Positions 26,092 to 37,799 of a stretch of DNA of 64,000 nt are shown here, piece after piece. The notes under the pieces were generated by a model that was given only the letters and a program-made list of their open reading frames with translations, was not told where the DNA came from and searched no databases. The position numbers were made by a program, and so were the translations under genes. The first letter of the stretch is position 1. Each line of letters starts with the position of its first letter. This DNA is from Micropterus salmoides (taxonomy: Eukaryota > Chordata > Actinopteri > Centrarchiformes > Centrarchidae): contig NW_024041150.1 in the NCBI RefSeq assembly GCF_014851395.1, positions 11,804,137 to 11,868,136 of the forward strand, written 5' to 3'.

Positions 26092-26825
26092 TGCTCTTGT
26101 TTGTTTTAAAGTGAATATGCTCTGGGGAATGAGCGTGTGCATATGGAAGTGTGTGAAACGGTAAATGGTTTCACGGTGAAGCTCGGTGAAAGGGAAGCAT
26201 CAGAGAATCTATCATGACGACGAAATGAGGTGAGAAGGGAGATGGAAGCAGCACATTTGGCTGGAAGTCTCTGAGAAATGAATAGCACTGCGTTTAATTT
26301 TGGGAGGGTACTCTGTCAAAGCCTGAGTCAGTGACAGAAAGTTGGACGGAGGTCGGCTCTCTGTGTTCACACGGGGTGGAGGGGTGGGAGAATGGAACTT
26401 ACTGACTATAGGTCATCCACTGGCCCATATGTGCTCCAGAATGCATTCATCTTTTTACATCATTTAACTATTGACACAGAATATCATTTTCAGACTGTTA
26501 GTGTGTGTGTTGTACATACTTTATATTTGTGGAAATGATAAACAGCATATTAAATAAAAGATAAAAGTTAGTTAATTTGTCATTATACAGCACAAGGTTG
26601 TATAACAAAACAAAGTTTGTAGTCCCTTCATGCTACATGATACAGTTTTAAGATGGCTCCTATTTGCTCAAAGTTGCTTCAGAGAGTAGAACAGCAGTTC
26701 CATTATTTCAGCTGAATGGACGCATGAAGTGTGTATGGAAAGGTCAGCGGGAAGACATGGCATTAAAAGTCATGTTTGCAACAATCTGAGAGCTTCTGTA
26801 AAACATCTTAAACAATAGCCCTGAT
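24971..26825. other. Unannotated stretch with a GT microsatellite
   Basis: Contains the (GT)n run at 26061-26090 and otherwise short overlapping frames without motifs. No gene or further transposon supported. Confidence 0.5.
26061..26090. repeat. (GT)n microsatellite
   Basis: Fifteen GT units, uninterrupted. Confidence 0.95.
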
Positions 26826-26827
26826 GA

Positions 26828-26998
26828 TGGGTGATGGCGCAATGGATAAGACCCCTGCCTTTGCAATCCCCCACTGTGACCCATCCCCCATTGTGTCCCT
26901 GAGCAAGATACTTAACCCCTAGTTGCTCCAGAGGCGTGCGACCTCTGACATTGTAAGTCGCTTTGGATAAAAGCGTCAGCTAAATGAATAAATGTAAA
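26828..26998 (+). mobile_element. tRNA-derived SINE with L2-like tail
   Basis: The head carries a box-A-like tggcgcaatgg (26834-26844) and a degraded box-B-like gcctttgcaatccc about 23 bases later, the spacing of a tRNA-type RNA polymerase III promoter. The body contains gtccctgagcaagatactta and gaggcgtgcgacctctgaca. The tail reads gtcgctttggataaaagcgt then ctaaatgaataaatg, a LINE-like 3' end that lets SINEs borrow L2-type machinery. The nearly full-length copy is about 170 bp. Box B has lost the GGTTCGA core, so the promoter is probably weak. Confidence 0.75.
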
Positions 26999-27004
26999 CC
27001 CTAT

Positions 27005-27570
27005 CCCAAGCGGGAAGCTTCCGGTCTGAGACGCGAAGCCAACGCAGAAGTCCCTTAAACCTGCATTCTATCGAACGGCCAGCAGGGGGCGACTCCTCTG
27101 GTTGCAGAAAGAAGTCTGATTACATTAGAAATAATGGTAAAATGTTTCTACTTCTCAGCTGATTTATTACCTCAGTAAACAGTTTCCTGATGAGTTTCTG
27201 GTCTCAGTCGCTCGTTTCAAGTCTTCTTCAACACAGCATGATGTTCATTTAGTAAATTATGGCCGCATTTAGAGGAAAACAGACCATAAAAAGTATGTTT
27301 CAGGGCAGGATTATCTATGATTGACAAGACGTTACCATGGCGACTTGTCATTTAGGCTAGAGTGACTCGTACCCACGGTACTGTGTAAATTTAACCAGCG
27401 CCATTGAAAAAGCTTATCAGGAGTCGGCTGTTCACTTTCTCTGGTGAGTACATTTAGTTTTAAGTTGTTCGCTAGACAAAATTATCAGCCCTGTTAAAAT
27501 GACAGTTAACATGAATTACAGATGCACCTACAGTATCTAAGAAAGCTAGTTAGCTCCACACGGAGCCGTA
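27005..27570 (+). repeat. Dispersed repeat H, copy 1
   Basis: This block matches the reverse complement of about 33700-34165 along most of its length. Shared words include ggaagcttccggtctgaga, cctgcattctatcgaa, cagcagggggcga, attgacaag.cgttaccatgg and tagctccacacg. Compared with copy 2 it has two extra segments, about 50 bp near 27170 and about 90 bp near 27375. No coding capacity is visible. It looks like a non-autonomous DNA element, but its ends are not resolved. Confidence 0.75.
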
Positions 27571-27869
27571 AAGATGCTGTCTGTTCTGTTTTTGTAGTTT
27601 ATTCCACAGGAAAGCTATATTTGTTAAGCTAGAAGATGTTCGCAGTAACCAGGCAAAAGCTGCTGTGGTTTAAGTCTCTAAGACATATCTGTTAGCTTAG
27701 ATTGCCATGTAGCTTCAATCTGCACATTGTTACCTGCAGTAAATCACGCAGAGACATAGGGAAGGAGGACAGGAGCTAGCTGCCTAAACTGTGTCTGTGT
27801 GACTCTATCCGCGCAGAGCGGCATGATGCTCGGAGTGCGACGGCGCGCATGTTAGCATGTTTCATTCTA

Positions 27870-27956
27870 TTCTGCAAAATTAATTCCCCGATATGCTTCC
27901 GATAATGAGATATGCCCGATTGGACAATACTTATCGGATCGATATTGTGCAGCCCT
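27870..27956. repeat. hAT-like right end
   Basis: The words ttatcggatcgatattgtgc and agccctat form the right end of a hAT-type element of the same general style as the one ending at 9343. No left end is present upstream; it may have been lost when other repeats inserted. Confidence 0.5.
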
Positions 27957-29590
27957 ATCAGATACAGCCTGAAAGGTGGTGGTGGGTTATGAGCTTTTGC
28001 ATAGGAAGCAGCGAGGACTGGCAGGTAGGCTATGGCATCTTAAATAGCTGCCTTGTCTGGAATTTGCCAATGGATGCTAAGAGAGGAATCAGCTGAGCTG
28101 TCAGCTGATGTGCTGCTGTAGATGGCTGCTCACGCTGATATGCTGGAATGAGCGGAGCTTGATTTGCCTGCCTGAACTAATGCTATGCTTGATTTGTGGT
28201 TGCAGCACCAAACTAAGTCCTTTACATTGTTTGCATTGCTATGTGGGCCCGTGAAACCTGAATCTCATGAACTCCTCTGCAGCCCCCAGCAGCCTAATGC
28301 TGGTCTGTGATTAATGCTTTGCCACACACTAAGATAGGGTTGTAAATACTCTGCCTAGGATGGTAATAAAATAGCAAAACTGTATTTTGGAGTGGAAGAA
28401 ATTACTTCTCCCATAGCTCTTAATGTGCCTGAAGGGGCTGAGTTTATGCAGGACTACTATCAAAAGCCAAATTAGTCCTAACAAACAAAAATCTGTGACT
28501 CAGTTCGGGCTGATGACAAATTTTCTCAACACAAGGTTCATATATGGTAAATGATAAAACAACATGCAGTTTTTGTGTCCTGTTTTTCCATTTAGTTGTG
28601 GACTAATTATTGCTAATACACTGCTCTTCTGCCAGCACATAAATTAGTGAGCAGTGCTGCCAGCAGAATGTGGCATTGGTTCAAGGCTGGAGTTGAATGT
28701 GCAAAGAAGGAATCATTCTTTCCTCTTAAACAAATGTTCTTCTTTTGAAATAGCACTTGTATCAAGTTCTTTTCAGGACCCAGTATGTATTACAGCTAAG
28801 TGAGTGATGCCCATAGAGTTTTAACAGAGTTAGGATACCACACTGTAGCTTTTTAGGATTTAGGACGGGTGACTAATGAGGTATTATTTTGTTGATGTGA
28901 CATAAGTAAAATTACAGTAATTGAAAGATAATTTTAACTTAAAAACAAAGGAGAGATTTTTGCAGTGAATCATTGGGAAAAGAAGTGAAGACCCCGGTAT
29001 CTGTACACTCTGCATTGGCCTTAAAATATTATCAAAGCATTTTAAAATATTGAAACAGATGTTTTGAAAATTTGACATTGAAAACAGCTTTTACACTGAT
29101 CTCTCATCACAAAAAACTTTACTGTGATTGGTACTTGTAGTTTTTGAACCAGGGACAGATTCACGATACACCAGCAGCACCCACACTATCTAAACCTAAT
29201 ATAAACAAGACTACTGAACTTTAGTAAAACAGAACAAGGGGAACGTGTTACTCTCAGGAGGCTACAAGGAGCACATACTGGCGCACTGACATCCTGTGCT
29301 GTGGAAATCTGCATTTTCCACTGCAGAGGCTCATTCTACAACATGGAGGAGAAACAAGTTTAAATAAGTGCATTTATATTATTATGACATTAGATAAAAA
29401 GTTTAATTTTAATCTAATAGTATACTGTTAATAATTGTTTAATTTTACTATATGCATTTTCATTTTATGTAATAATATACTATATAGCTCATCACTGGTC
29501 TAATATTAATTGCAGTTGGACAAAACAGCAGTTTCATTCATTAAATCCTTGCGCAAAAAAAATGGCCTACATTTGTCTCTTAATTTGTTA
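27957..29590. other. Unannotated non-coding stretch
   Basis: No gene or repeat I can name. Mostly AT-rich with short chance frames. Confidence 0.5.
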
Positions 29591-29599
29591 ATGATACTA

Positions 29600-29675
29600 T
29601 CATCAATAATCAGAACCATTCATGCAGGAGGAGTTCTATATTGGAAAGTTTACTGTAGCACATCAAAACTTCTTC
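29600..29675 (+). repeat. Dispersed repeat C, copy 1
   Basis: The segment with accattcatgcagg and ggaaagtttactgtagcaca aligns to 47525-47585 on the same strand (accattcatgcatg and gaaagtttactatagcacg). The family is unknown to me. Confidence 0.5.
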
Positions 29676-29959
29676 TTTTCGGTTTTTAGGGGCATATGTG
29701 AGCTAAATGGTCGCACTGTAGAGCCCTGATTCATGCTAATTTACGGTAGGGGAACATTCTTTCAGAACCTCCTCTTCATACTTTGCAACTTGCAGTGTTT
29801 TAAAGTCAAAACTCATGAATCATCACACAGTGCAAGGCTTTTATTCTGTTGCAGTTTCAGGACAGTGTTCATTCAGTGGCACGGTTCCCATATAGCACTT
29901 TGAATATGGTTATCGCCATCTTGTGACACATGTATGTTACTACAAAATACAGCTTGGCT

Positions 29960-30285
29960 GGGACATTAACACTATATACAAGTATTTCAGAACAACGTAT
30001 TCAAAATAGCATGCATATATATTGTTGAATTAATTAAATTAAAACAATGGAAATGTACATCATGCCTAGTTGACTTGCACATTATATGACACCATGAGTT
30101 TATCCACCCTTGTTTTTTCCCCAGACCTGTATTTGGTGCCGGTCTTTCTTTGTTTGTGGCGACCACTGCCCAAGTCATGTTTTGAGACTGTCCTTTCATT
30201 GGCCAACAGGCCACAAGAAGATACATATTTGCACTGGAACTGGAAAACTGCCACTTTTCTAGTATAATTACTTATTACACCAATT
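29960..30285 (+). repeat. Dispersed repeat B, copy 1
   Basis: The block matches the reverse complement of about 35995-36310. Shared words include caaaatagcatgca, attgttgaattaattaaa, ccacccttgttttttcccc, cctgtattt and gtctttctttgtttgtgg. No coding motif is visible. The ends are not sharply defined, and the class (DNA element or LTR fragment) is unresolved. Confidence 0.7.
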
Positions 30286-30299
30286 GTTGTATAGTAGAA

Positions 30300-30354
30300 G
30301 TGTGTGTGTATGTGTATGTGTATGTATGTATATATATATATATATATATATATA
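30300..30354. repeat. (GT)n/(TA)n compound microsatellite
   Basis: GTGTAT-type units run into about 12 TA units at 30329-30354. Confidence 0.9.
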
Positions 30355-31120
30355 GATATTATCCTACTTATTTATTTAGTTTGATAGTGTTGGTTTGACT
30401 TTCTTTACTAATGTTCATCTCACCTTCAACATACACCCACATACCATCGCCAAATTACCATTTGTATTGAACGTTTTATGAAAAGTGTTTTTCTTAAAGT
30501 TGACCTCTTGTGTGTAGGATGTTCAGTTTGCATGAGCAGTAACTTTATACAGCTCTGATACGGGGTAAGGAGTGAACAGTAAACTGTGAGTAGTGGTAGA
30601 AAAGTCACCCATTCTCTCTCAGGATTCAGTTTGCCTTCACACATGAGTGATTCACAGGAAACAATGCAGCATGTAATCCAGCACAATTTTATCTCATTGA
30701 TATCAGCTTCACTGTTTACTGTTCACTCTCTTTACACCATATCTGTAGTAAATTACTGCTAATCCTACTGCTGCTGCTTCACAAAAGTGTTCGGCTAACG
30801 AAATGTAGGTTGGCTTTTATTGTGAAGAAGCCACAAGAATCGCGATATATTTGTCAGCACAGTTAGAGCTGACTGCAAACATTCCATAACAAGACATTCA
30901 GCATTTTTTATTAGTAGATGAGTTGGAAATATGTCAGGGAGTAATGGAAATGTCAGGAGCAGTCAGAGTGAGCTGTTAGATGAAGAGCTGCAGGCGACAT
31001 GCGGCACAACTCAGCAAGATAACCAACTACTTTTACTGTCTCTTGCTGTTTTTTTAGAAAAGTACTTGCCATGTGAAGCATGAAATTAGATAACAGTTAC
31101 TCATGACATGATGGAAAATC
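30355..31120. other. Unannotated non-coding stretch
   Basis: Nothing recognised beyond chance frames. Confidence 0.5.
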
Positions 31121-31124
31121 ATAG

Positions 31125-31317
31125 ACTGGATGTAAGAAGTGGACGTAGTCAAAGTCCTTATAGGCAAGTCATGCCACTCGGCCGCCATTTTGGCAACGCC
31201 TGCGGGCAGCTATTTTGGACTAACAAGACCAGGCTCCTATCCAAATGAATGGGGAGAGAGCCAGAACTGCATTTTAGTGGTCTCCGAGACATAAAAACTA
31301 CATGACTAGAATCGGCA
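31125..31317. repeat. Left flank of the Rex3 insertion (repeat-like, possibly H family)
   Basis: This segment (words gatgtaagaagtggacgtag and cggccgccattttgg) resembles common fish interspersed repeats and stops exactly where the Rex3 tail begins. It ends with tagaatcggca at 31307-31317, repeated as tagaatcagca at 33271-33281. It is probably the other side of the host repeat that Rex3 entered. Confidence 0.5.
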
Positions 31318-33270
31318 TCCATCCGTTCATCCATCCGTTCATCCATCTTCATCCGCTTATCCGGAGTCAGGTCGCGGGGGCAGCAGCTCCAGCAGGGCAC
31401 CCCAAGCTTCTCTTTCCCGAGCCACATTAACCAGCTCTGACTGGGGGATCCCAAGGCGTTCCCAAGCCAGTGTCTGGAAATAATCTCTCCACCTAGTCCT
31501 GGGTCTTCCCCGAGGCCTCCTCCCAGCTGGACGTGCCTGGAACACCTCCCTAGGGAGGCGTAAGTGGCTCCTTTCGACGCAAAGGAGCAGCGGCTCTACT
31601 CTGAGCTCCTCGTGGATGGCTGAGCTTCTCACCCTATCTCTAAGGGAGACACCAGCCACCCGCCTGAGGAAACCCATTTCGGCCGCTTGTACCCGCGATC
31701 TCGTTCTTTTGGTCATGACCCAGCCTTCATGACAATAGGTGGGGGTAGGAACGAAAATTGACCGGTAGATCGAGAGCTTTGTCCTACGGCTCAGCTCTCT
31801 TTTCGTCACAGTGGTGCGGTAAAGGGAGTGCAGTACCGCCCCTGCTGCTCCGATTCTCCGGCCAATCTCTTGCTCCAATCTCCCCTCACTCGTGAACAAG
31901 ACTCCTTCACTTGGGGTAAGGACTCATTCCCTACCTGGAGCACTCCACCGGTTTCATGCTGCAAACCGATCCAGTGAGAGCTGAAGGTCATAGACCGATG
32001 ATGCCATCAGGACCACATCATCTGCAAAAAGCAGTGACGAGATCCCAAGCCCACCGAACCGCAACCCCTCCTTACCACGACTATGCCTCGATATCCTGTC
32101 CATGAATATCACAAACAGGATTGGTGACAAAGCGCAGCTCTGGTGCAGGCCCACCCTCACCTGGAAAGAGTCCCACTTACTGCCGAGTACTCAGACACAG
32201 CTCTCGCTTTGGATGTACAGGGATTGGATAGCCCTGAGAAGGGCCCCCCTCTCCCCATACTCCCGCAGCACCTCCCACACTATCTCCCGGGGGACCCGGT
32301 CATACGCCTTCTCCAGATTTACAGAGCACATGTAGACTGGATGGGCATACTCCCAGGCCCACTCCAAGATCCTTGTGAGAGTAAAGAGCTGGTCCGTTGT
32401 TCCACAACCAAGACGAGAACCGCGTTGTTCGTCTTCGATCCAAGGTTCGTCTATCGGCCGAATCCCTCCGTTCCAGCTCCTTAGAGTAGACTTCACTGGG
32501 GAGGCTGAGAAGTGTGATACCCCAGTAATTGGCACACACTCTCTGGTCCCCCTTTTTGAACAGGGGAACCACCACCCCAGTCTGCCACTCCTTGGGCACT
32601 ATACCCGACTTCCACGCAATGTTAAAGAGACCTATCATCCAAGACAGGCCCTCCACACCCAAAGCTTTTAGCGTTTCTGGGCGGATTTCATCAATCCCTG
32701 GGGCTTTGCCACTGTGAAGTTGTTTGACTACCTCAGTGACTTAGTCCAGGGAAATTGACGAGAAACCCCCATCAGCCTCCTGCTCTGCCTCTACTAGAGA
32801 GTCAGTTGGATTTAGGAGTTCCTCAAAGTGTTCCTTCCACCGCCCAATTACCTCCCCAGTTGGGGTCAACAGAGTCCCATCCTTACTGTACACAGCTTGG
32901 ATGATTCCCCGCTTCCCCCTTCTGAGGTGGCGCACAGTTCTCCAGAAGCACTTTGGTGCTGACCGAAAGTCCTTCTCCATGTCTTCTCCAAATTTCTCCC
33001 ACACCCGCTGCTTTGCATCTGGCGCAGCAGAGGCTGCAGCCCTTCGGGCCTGTCGGTGCCTTGCAGCTGCCTCCGGAGTCCTCCGAGACAACAAATCCCG
33101 GAAGGCCTCCTTCTTCAGTCGGATGGCTTCCCTCACCACCGGTGTCCACCACAGTGTTCGAGGGTCAATGTCCCCAACCTCCACAGGGATGCCAGAAAAG
33201 CTCCGCCCGAGGTTTGAGTTGAAGATCTCACGGACAGGGGCCTCCTCTAGATGTTCCCAGTTCACCCGCA
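31318..33270 (-). mobile_element. Rex3-type RTE LINE, 5'-truncated, with target duplication
   Basis: Read on the minus strand from 33270, the frames carry MRVNWEHLEEAPVREIF, then after a stop near 32740 LFNIAWKSGIVPKEWQTGV, VVPLFKKGDQRVCANY and MCSVNLEKAYDRVPREI (RT motif A), then LLFADDVVLM (YADD-type box, about 32020) and RRPRGRPRTRWRDY near the C-terminus. These match RTE-clade Rex3 of teleosts. The tail is made of GATG-type repeats (31318-31350), as Rex3 tails are. Faults: motif A has Asn where Asp is catalytic, several frameshifts, and about 12 residues missing before LPREVFQARPAG. The endonuclease is absent. An 11-bp target duplication with one mismatch flanks it (31307-31317 and 33271-33281). 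Confidence 0.85.
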
Positions 33271-33281
33271 TAGAATCAGCA

Positions 33282-33700
33282 GTAAAATCAAAGTTGCTGA
33301 AAACTGACTTTTTTCGAAAAGACGACTTTGCCCCAAAAAAAGATTTAAAAAGCGTGCATCACTACTTCCACACATGCGCAGTAGAAGTAAAGCAGACCCT
33401 TACGTCAGTGGAACCACATGATTGGCTGAAATGTGTTGCCCACTATGGCTGTTAATAGCAGATGAATGGCTTTCTAGCGGGAGGGGCGGAAGCCCGTAAC
33501 GCTGTTCCGGGCTTTCCCCATAGAGTTGTATTTAGGATGTGATTGAGTGGCGTGTCTCCTCTGTAAAACGTCTCTGACGTTAGTCATCATGACATCACCC
33601 GTTGGTTTGTGGACTGCCGTTTTGAAGCCTCCATGTTAATTTTTTGCATCCAGCGGCACCGGACGTGACCATAATTGGATGAGACGGTGGATCAGATTCC
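33282..33700. repeat. Right flank of the Rex3 insertion, repeat-like host sequence
   Basis: The words catcacccgttggtttgtgg and actgccgttttgaagcctcc are familiar from common fish interspersed repeats. The block continues directly into repeat H copy 2, so the two may be parts of one long element split by Rex3. No coding motif. Confidence 0.45.
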
Positions 33701-34165
33701 GAATTCGTGTGGAGCTAGTTAGCCTGCTTAGCTAGATGCATCTGTAATTCACGTTAACTAGAAGAGTCATATTAACAGGGCTGACAATTTTGTCTAGTGA
33801 ACAACAAGCTTACGAGTCACTCAGCCTAATTTACAAGTAGCCATGGTAACAACTTGTCAATCTCAGATAGACCGGCCCTGAAGCATATTCTGCTTTATGG
33901 TATATTTTCCTCTAAATGAGACCATAATTTAGTAAATGAGCATCATGCTGCATTAAAGAAGACTTGACAGTAGCCAAGTGTCAAGACTGAGGTAATTATT
34001 CAGGTGAGAAGTAGGGTCATTTTACCATTATTTCTAATGGCGCGGGACGGCTTTTTGCAACCAGAAGAATCGCCCCCTGCTGGCTATTCGATAGAATGCA
34101 GGTTTAAGGGGACTTCCGCGTTCGCATTAGTTCTCAGACCGGAAGCTTCCTGCTTTGCAAAAAAC
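33700..34165 (-). repeat. Dispersed repeat H, copy 2 (inverted relative to copy 1)
   Basis: The reverse complement of this block aligns to 27005-27570, ending in ggaagcttccggtctgaga. It lacks two segments present in copy 1. Both copies carry cagcagggggcga, and small substitutions are scattered throughout, so the copies are diverged and not a recent duplication. Confidence 0.75.
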
Positions 34166-34469
34166 TATAAACTTAATTATTTATTAAAACAATGTAAGTT
34201 TGTTTGGCTGTGTTGTAAACAGATACACCAGCTGCTTTTCTTTTGTTTTACGGACTGCTCTTGCCGTTCACCATGGGTGTCACCAAATCAACAAGGAATG
34301 AAATCCAAATGATTACAACTTTAAAATAGCCAGTGATCTTTTACTTACAGCTGGTGCTGTTGATCAAGTTTAATTCTACTTGATCTAAGCTTAGTAGTTG
34401 ATCAATTTTGTTAGATCACCTTGAAACATGTGTTTGCATCAGGGATACTGCTACGCTTGTCAGACTGAA

Positions 34470-34660
34470 CTTTTTCCGAAGTTGTTGGTGATGACACCTC
34501 TGAGCTGTGGTGTTTCCCAAGGCTCCATCCATGGCCCCTTTTTGTTTTCTGTATGCATGCTTCAACTAGGACCTATTATCTGCAAACACAGCCTTCACTA
34601 CCATTGTTATGCAGATTATCACAGGCCCATTTACAAAACAGGGAAGAGGGAAATAAGATC
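34470..34660 (+). mobile_element. L2/Rex1-like RT fragment
   Basis: The plus strand encodes PLSCGVSQGSIHGPFLFSV, then LGPIICKHSLHYHCYADYH. This matches the SGVPQGSILGP...HCYADDT block of L2/Rex1-group LINE reverse transcriptases. The second catalytic Asp of the YADD box is Tyr. Nothing else of the element is recognisable, so this is a short, dead fragment. Confidence 0.7.
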
Positions 34661-34714
34661 ACCTAATAGCTTGTCTGAAAATAGTTGAGTAATTGAGTAG
34701 TTGTCAAGAGATTT

Positions 34715-34940
34715 GGTCATCTAGACGTTGCTTTGTACTCCACAACCTGGAAGTACAAGCCAATTTCTTTGCATTTTGGCCAATGCATTCCGCTTCTTTT
34801 GCTCTCCAAACGGACTGTTTACCTGCATGCAACCAAAGCCCGCTCAAACGTGATTGTTCAATACTACCCGGACTACAAACGTAAACCAAAGTGCTTATAT
34901 ACTGATACCAAAATTGTCCCTTGCCTTCTTATCCTGCATT
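34715..34940. repeat. Dispersed fish repeat fragment
   Basis: Read on the minus strand, the words gagcgggctttggttgcatg and caggtaaacagtccgtttgg are familiar from fish interspersed repeats. The class and ends are not determined. Confidence 0.4.
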
Positions 34941-35990
34941 CTTATTCAGATATCGGGCCATGGCATCATAAAAAAAATCTCTATCACTAAAAAATTTAGA
35001 CAATAGTTCTCGTATCAAGACTATCTCTCCTCATCATTGCATATGTGCCGGAACTAACCCCACTGGGGCAGTTGACGTGGATGTGTTTTTAAGACACAGC
35101 ACTACGTGGACCTTGTACGGGTTTGTAAGCCCCAGGTGTGCATGTTTTCACTGATTGATTAGAATGGTTCCCGTGCGACCTTTCCCTGGAGAGATAGTTT
35201 CTTCACTCAGAGAACCAAGGTTACAATATAACCAACTTTACACACTTAACTCTCCTTTGTTATGAAATTAAAAGAGATCGAGAGCATGCGACTGACTGTT
35301 GCTGGGTCACAGTTATTAAACATGTTATGCTACAGATATAAACAGCTGTATTGATTAAAACTGAGACAATGAAATGAAAACATTGCTGAAACACATCAGG
35401 TGTGAATGTTAGAGGTTGCGTGTTTTCAAAGCACTAAATTTGCGGTGTGATTTGATATCAACCATTTATGCACATGAACGTATTACCCTGTTATTGAGGA
35501 AATAATGCCTACAAGCATTTTCCCCGAAAAGTTATAAATTATAACCTCAACTGATTATGAGGGAAGAGGGCTCCTTACAGCACCAGATGCAGTAACGGAG
35601 GCCTGGTTTCACAACAGTTGGCACCTAACTACCAGCCAACTGGATGGTTCCTGAGCATAGAAATCTCCCCATGAACACACAGCTCCACAAAAAATACCAC
35701 CTGTAACAGGCAGCCAGGACGATATTAAAGTTAAAGGTTAAAGGGTTAGATGTTAAAGATAGCCACAAGAAAAGGTTGTATTAAATGTGTTGAGCTATAT
35801 CCTTGAAAGTGTGGGTGGGTGTACAGTTTAAAAGGCATTGGTCTACACAATCTGAAATGTTTATGGTTCATTTGTCGTGAGCTTATTTCAAAACCATTTT
35901 CCAACTCACTATGGATTTGGTGATCCATTGTGCTTCCACACATGACTCATCACAGTGGTTGTTAAATATAAAACACCTCATTAACCTTCA
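34941..35990. other. Unannotated non-coding stretch
   Basis: No gene, RNA or transposon recognised. Confidence 0.5.
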
Positions 35991-35994
35991 GCTG

Positions 35995-36310
35995 AGACAT
36001 GCTAACAATAGCACAGCTTGGCAGTAGTGATTAGTACATACCATATATTCAAAAAAAAGCGTGTAGTCAAATAAAAGGCGAGTCTCAAATAATGGCCATG
36101 GTCTCCACGAACAAATAAAGACCAGCACTAAATACAGGCCGCAGGGGAAAAAACAAGGGTGGTTACGTCCTGGTGCTTGGTATTTAATATGCATGCACTA
36201 AGTATAATGTACATTACCCGTGCTTTAATTTAATGAATTCAACAATATTGCATGCTATTTTCAACACTTAGTTGTGCTCGATTACTCATCTAAAGTGTTA
36301 TTTTCCTATT
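35995..36310 (-). repeat. Dispersed repeat B, copy 2 (inverted relative to copy 1)
   Basis: The reverse complement aligns to 29960-30285. The two copies are about 5.7 kb apart. Divergence is visible by eye, so this is an old pair. Part of this copy (gtgtagtcaaataaaaggcg) resembles words seen again near 38240-38280. Confidence 0.7.
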
Positions 36311-36762
36311 TCAGTCGAAGTGGGTGTATGTTAGTGATGTGGGAAAAATCGATATGTTTCACTGCGATTCGCTCTTCAAAGGTCATGATGCCGAAAAGTC
36401 AATAATTAGAAATGTAACAATGGCTGCATTTGCGAGTTGTCTAACTAAACTAAAAGAAACTGAAAATAAATGAATCTGTTTATTATATTATGGATTGTCA
36501 TAAATACACTATGTATTGGTAATAGCTAGCCTGTCCACTGAAACACTAGATGACTTTTAATTTGAAATAGATACAGGAAGTGTTGAGTTCGTATTGTCAC
36601 AAGCCGGCTCTTAGCCTGGGAGGGGAGACACAATAGGTTTGCATGCCAATTATATGATTTATTATAAAAGTAAAAGAAATGTCAAATAATCAACAAAAAT
36701 ATGTGGTATGGCAAAGTATGACTATCAGTTGTGTCAGCAGTGAATGGATGAGTGAGATGTGT

Positions 36763-36807
<45 letters not shown>

Positions 36808-37610
36808 GTCAGTGTTGAGAATATTTCTTAGGTGTCTTATTTGATGTAACAGGGAAAGGTAAGACAGGTCTAGCTTGGAGTAATGTAGCTGACCCCATAA
36901 GTGTTTGCATTATAGCTTTAGGTATTTCTCACACGTACTTGTCCTCATCAAGAAGACAACAATAGACTGATTAGTTAGAGACAGTAGCTCAGACGTCAGT
37001 CTAGCAGATATCAGTGTTCTCTGGGAATCTTACAAGGTTGAGCCATACAAGAATGTTTACAAGAACTAACTGGCTCCACAGATTAGAGTACAACTCTTGG
37101 ATAGTGAGAGATTCCAATATGATGAAGCGTTGGAATCTAAACATCAGATAGATAGATGTTCTAGGTGAAGGTGACCTAATAAAGAAACCTACAGGCACTA
37201 GAGGGAAGAGAGAAACATAAAAGGGAAAACAAGATGTTATCCTTCAGATTTGGTGTTGGCATTGCTTGTGTTTACACGTTGGATGCTGACACTGTTTCTC
37301 CTTGGCCAAGTCTCATTAAACTTTGCTGTGTAAAACTTCGTCAGTCTCCGAAAACCTTCTTCTCCACACCTGACTGCTGGCTCACAATAATTCTCAACAG
37401 TCAGGATAAACCAAAAAGAAAGACACAAAACAAACCCAGTAAGACAATCAGCTTCCCTGCCCGCAGCCTCCTGCAGGTGAAGGAAGCAGGAAGGGGAGGG
37501 GCCGTTCTTCTAAGAACCTTGAATTTGGCATAGAACAGTTAGCAAGACAATATACAAAAACTCATAACTATTCATGTTCCACTATGATCAAACTACTCCG
37601 TAATCTATCA
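36311..37610. other. Repeat-like stretch, possibly LTR-element flank
   Basis: Contains the GT microsatellite at 36758-36806. Because a Gag-like remnant lies just beyond on the minus strand, part of 36590-37560 could be LTR or untranslated sequence of the same element. I could not find paired LTRs or a primer-binding site, so this remains a guess. Confidence 0.3.
36758..36806. repeat. (GT)n microsatellite
   Basis: Over 20 GT units with one GTAT interruption. Confidence 0.95.
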
Positions 37611-37799
37611 ATACATTACCCATCTGCCATACTTTCCGATTCAAGCTGCATCCTCCGACACGTACCCCTTTCCACCAACTCTGCAACCTCAGAGGAGCGC
37701 TTTAAGTGGAGGAAGAACAGGGAAACGAGCAGAATAGAGTCGGGGAATTGAAAAAAACACCTTACTATAAGGGTCACAGGACAGGTCGGAACACTTACT

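Noticed and set aside
26834..26880. tRNA-like sequence
   Set aside because: Box A is good, but no acceptor stem or anticodon arm pairs up, and it continues into a SINE body; it is not a tRNA gene.
31318..31350. Independent ATCC minisatellite
   Set aside because: It is the GATG-type tail of the Rex3 copy, directly joined to its last codons.
32901..33455. 184-codon plus-strand frame
   Set aside because: It is antisense to the Rex3 coding sequence and runs past the element boundary at 33270, so it is a shadow frame.
27005..36310. One large palindrome
   Set aside because: The two inverted pairs are interleaved (H1, B1, H2, B2), which a single palindrome cannot give.
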